Shown here: piece by piece, positions 63,678-64,000 of the stretch
Position numbering within the stretch: the stretch's first letter is position 1
How the letters are laid out: every line of letters begins with the position of its first letter
Assembly (NCBI RefSeq): GCF_013365535.1
Contig: NZ_CP053590.1
Coordinates: forward strand, 2,160,501-2,224,500
Length of the DNA: 64,000 nucleotides
From: Aquimarina sp. TRL1
GTDB lineage: Bacteria > Bacteroidota > Bacteroidia > Flavobacteriales > Flavobacteriaceae
Direction: 5' to 3'
The notes under the pieces: generated by a model
What the model was told of the DNA's origin: nothing
The model's database searches: none
What the model saw: only the letters and a program-made list of their open reading frames with translations
Program-made: the position numbers and the translations under genes

Positions 63678-64000
63678 ATGAGATTTTTATTTGTGTTTTG
63701 TTGTTGTTGGATGCTGAGCTTTGGAAACGGAGTCTTGGGAAAAACAAGCAATTCTCAAATTAACAAAGAGTATGTAGAGAAATTACTCGAAAAATCTTCC
63801 ACCTATTTAAAAAGCTCCCATAAAGATGTAAAAGAAAAAGGGATCAAATTGCTTAATTTTTTAGAAGTATTGGTAAAGGATCAGCAAGATGCATATCTAA
63901 AATTGAAAGTAAATAGCGCCAAGATTGATTTTTTCTTAAATAATAGGGATACAATTTATGCAAAACAGTATATAGATAAAAACTTTGAATTAATTGATAG
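63678..64000 (+). CDS. N-terminal part of a second TPR-type sensor (kinase) protein, cut by the window end
   Basis: The frame opens with MRFLFVFCCCWMLSFGNGVLG (a signal peptide) and stays open to the last base (107 codons). It is a paralogue of the preceding kinase: VEKLLEKSSTYLKSSHKDVKEKGIKLLNFLE aligns with the region after its signal peptide, and NRDTIYAKQYIDKNFELI with NRDPVNLEKYVTRNFELL. So the TPR sensor half is duplicated; the kinase half would lie outside the window. Confidence 0.85.
   Translation, partial: MRFLFVFCCCWMLSFGNGVLGKTSNSQINKEYVEKLLEKSSTYLKSSHKDVKEKGIKLLNFLEVLVKDQQDAYLKLKVNSAKIDFFLNNRDTIYAKQYIDKNFELID

Overview
The window looks like a piece of chromosome from a marine-type flavobacterium (Bacteroidota, Flavobacteriaceae; possibly Aquimarina-like, but genus is a guess). 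The reasons are: AT-rich DNA, a SusD/RagB fragment, start sites without clear Shine-Dalgarno sequences, several TAnnTTTG promoter boxes, a GYDIA-type GHMP kinase beside a class II HMG-CoA reductase, and long Rhs proteins of the kind common in this phylum. No tRNA, rRNA, CRISPR array or intact transposase was seen.

Layout. 1-1.6 kb: the 3' end of a susD-like gene, a two-CBS protein, and two broken C-terminal pieces of XRE-type regulators. 1.6-9.2 kb (minus strand): two very large Rhs/YD-repeat secreted proteins; the second ends in a variable region with a metzincin-like zinc protease motif and is followed 3 nt later by a lipoprotein gene that could be its immunity protein. 10.2-17.6 kb (plus strand): an orphan VgrG island (VgrG spike, unknown protein, DUF4280/PAAR-like tip, 901-aa OmpA-domain candidate effector, lipoprotein, unknown protein). 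18.3-20.3 kb: a GIDE-domain membrane protein, LemA and a small membrane protein. 20.5-24.6 kb (minus): an outer-membrane protein, a DoxX protein, a secreted discoidin/Hint protein and a VOC protein.

24.8-31.7 kb (minus) is the most distinctive region. It encodes five small double-glycine-leader peptides, one of which (26247..26420) is easy to miss. They share one leader pattern, and every predicted core has exactly four cysteines. They sit among a C39-peptidase ABC exporter, an HlyD-type adaptor and a membrane fusion of a C39-like domain, VKOR and a CGHC thioredoxin. I read this as a disulfide-stabilised peptide production and export locus: the VKOR/thioredoxin protein oxidises, the exporter trims the leader and secretes. 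Hairpins with minus-strand terminator features lie between the peptide genes and the exporter genes and may keep peptide expression higher than exporter expression.

32-64 kb is mostly ordinary. It holds a small protein, a GNAT, a probable surface S41 protease, an RND efflux operon (TetR, TolC, adaptor, permease), a polyprenyl synthase, sucA-sucB, the HMGR/GHMP kinase pair of the mevalonate route, and a dipeptidyl peptidase with two POT peptide importers and a secreted thioredoxin. It ends with ComEC with NlpC/P60, and two tandem TPR hybrid histidine kinases, the second cut by the window edge.
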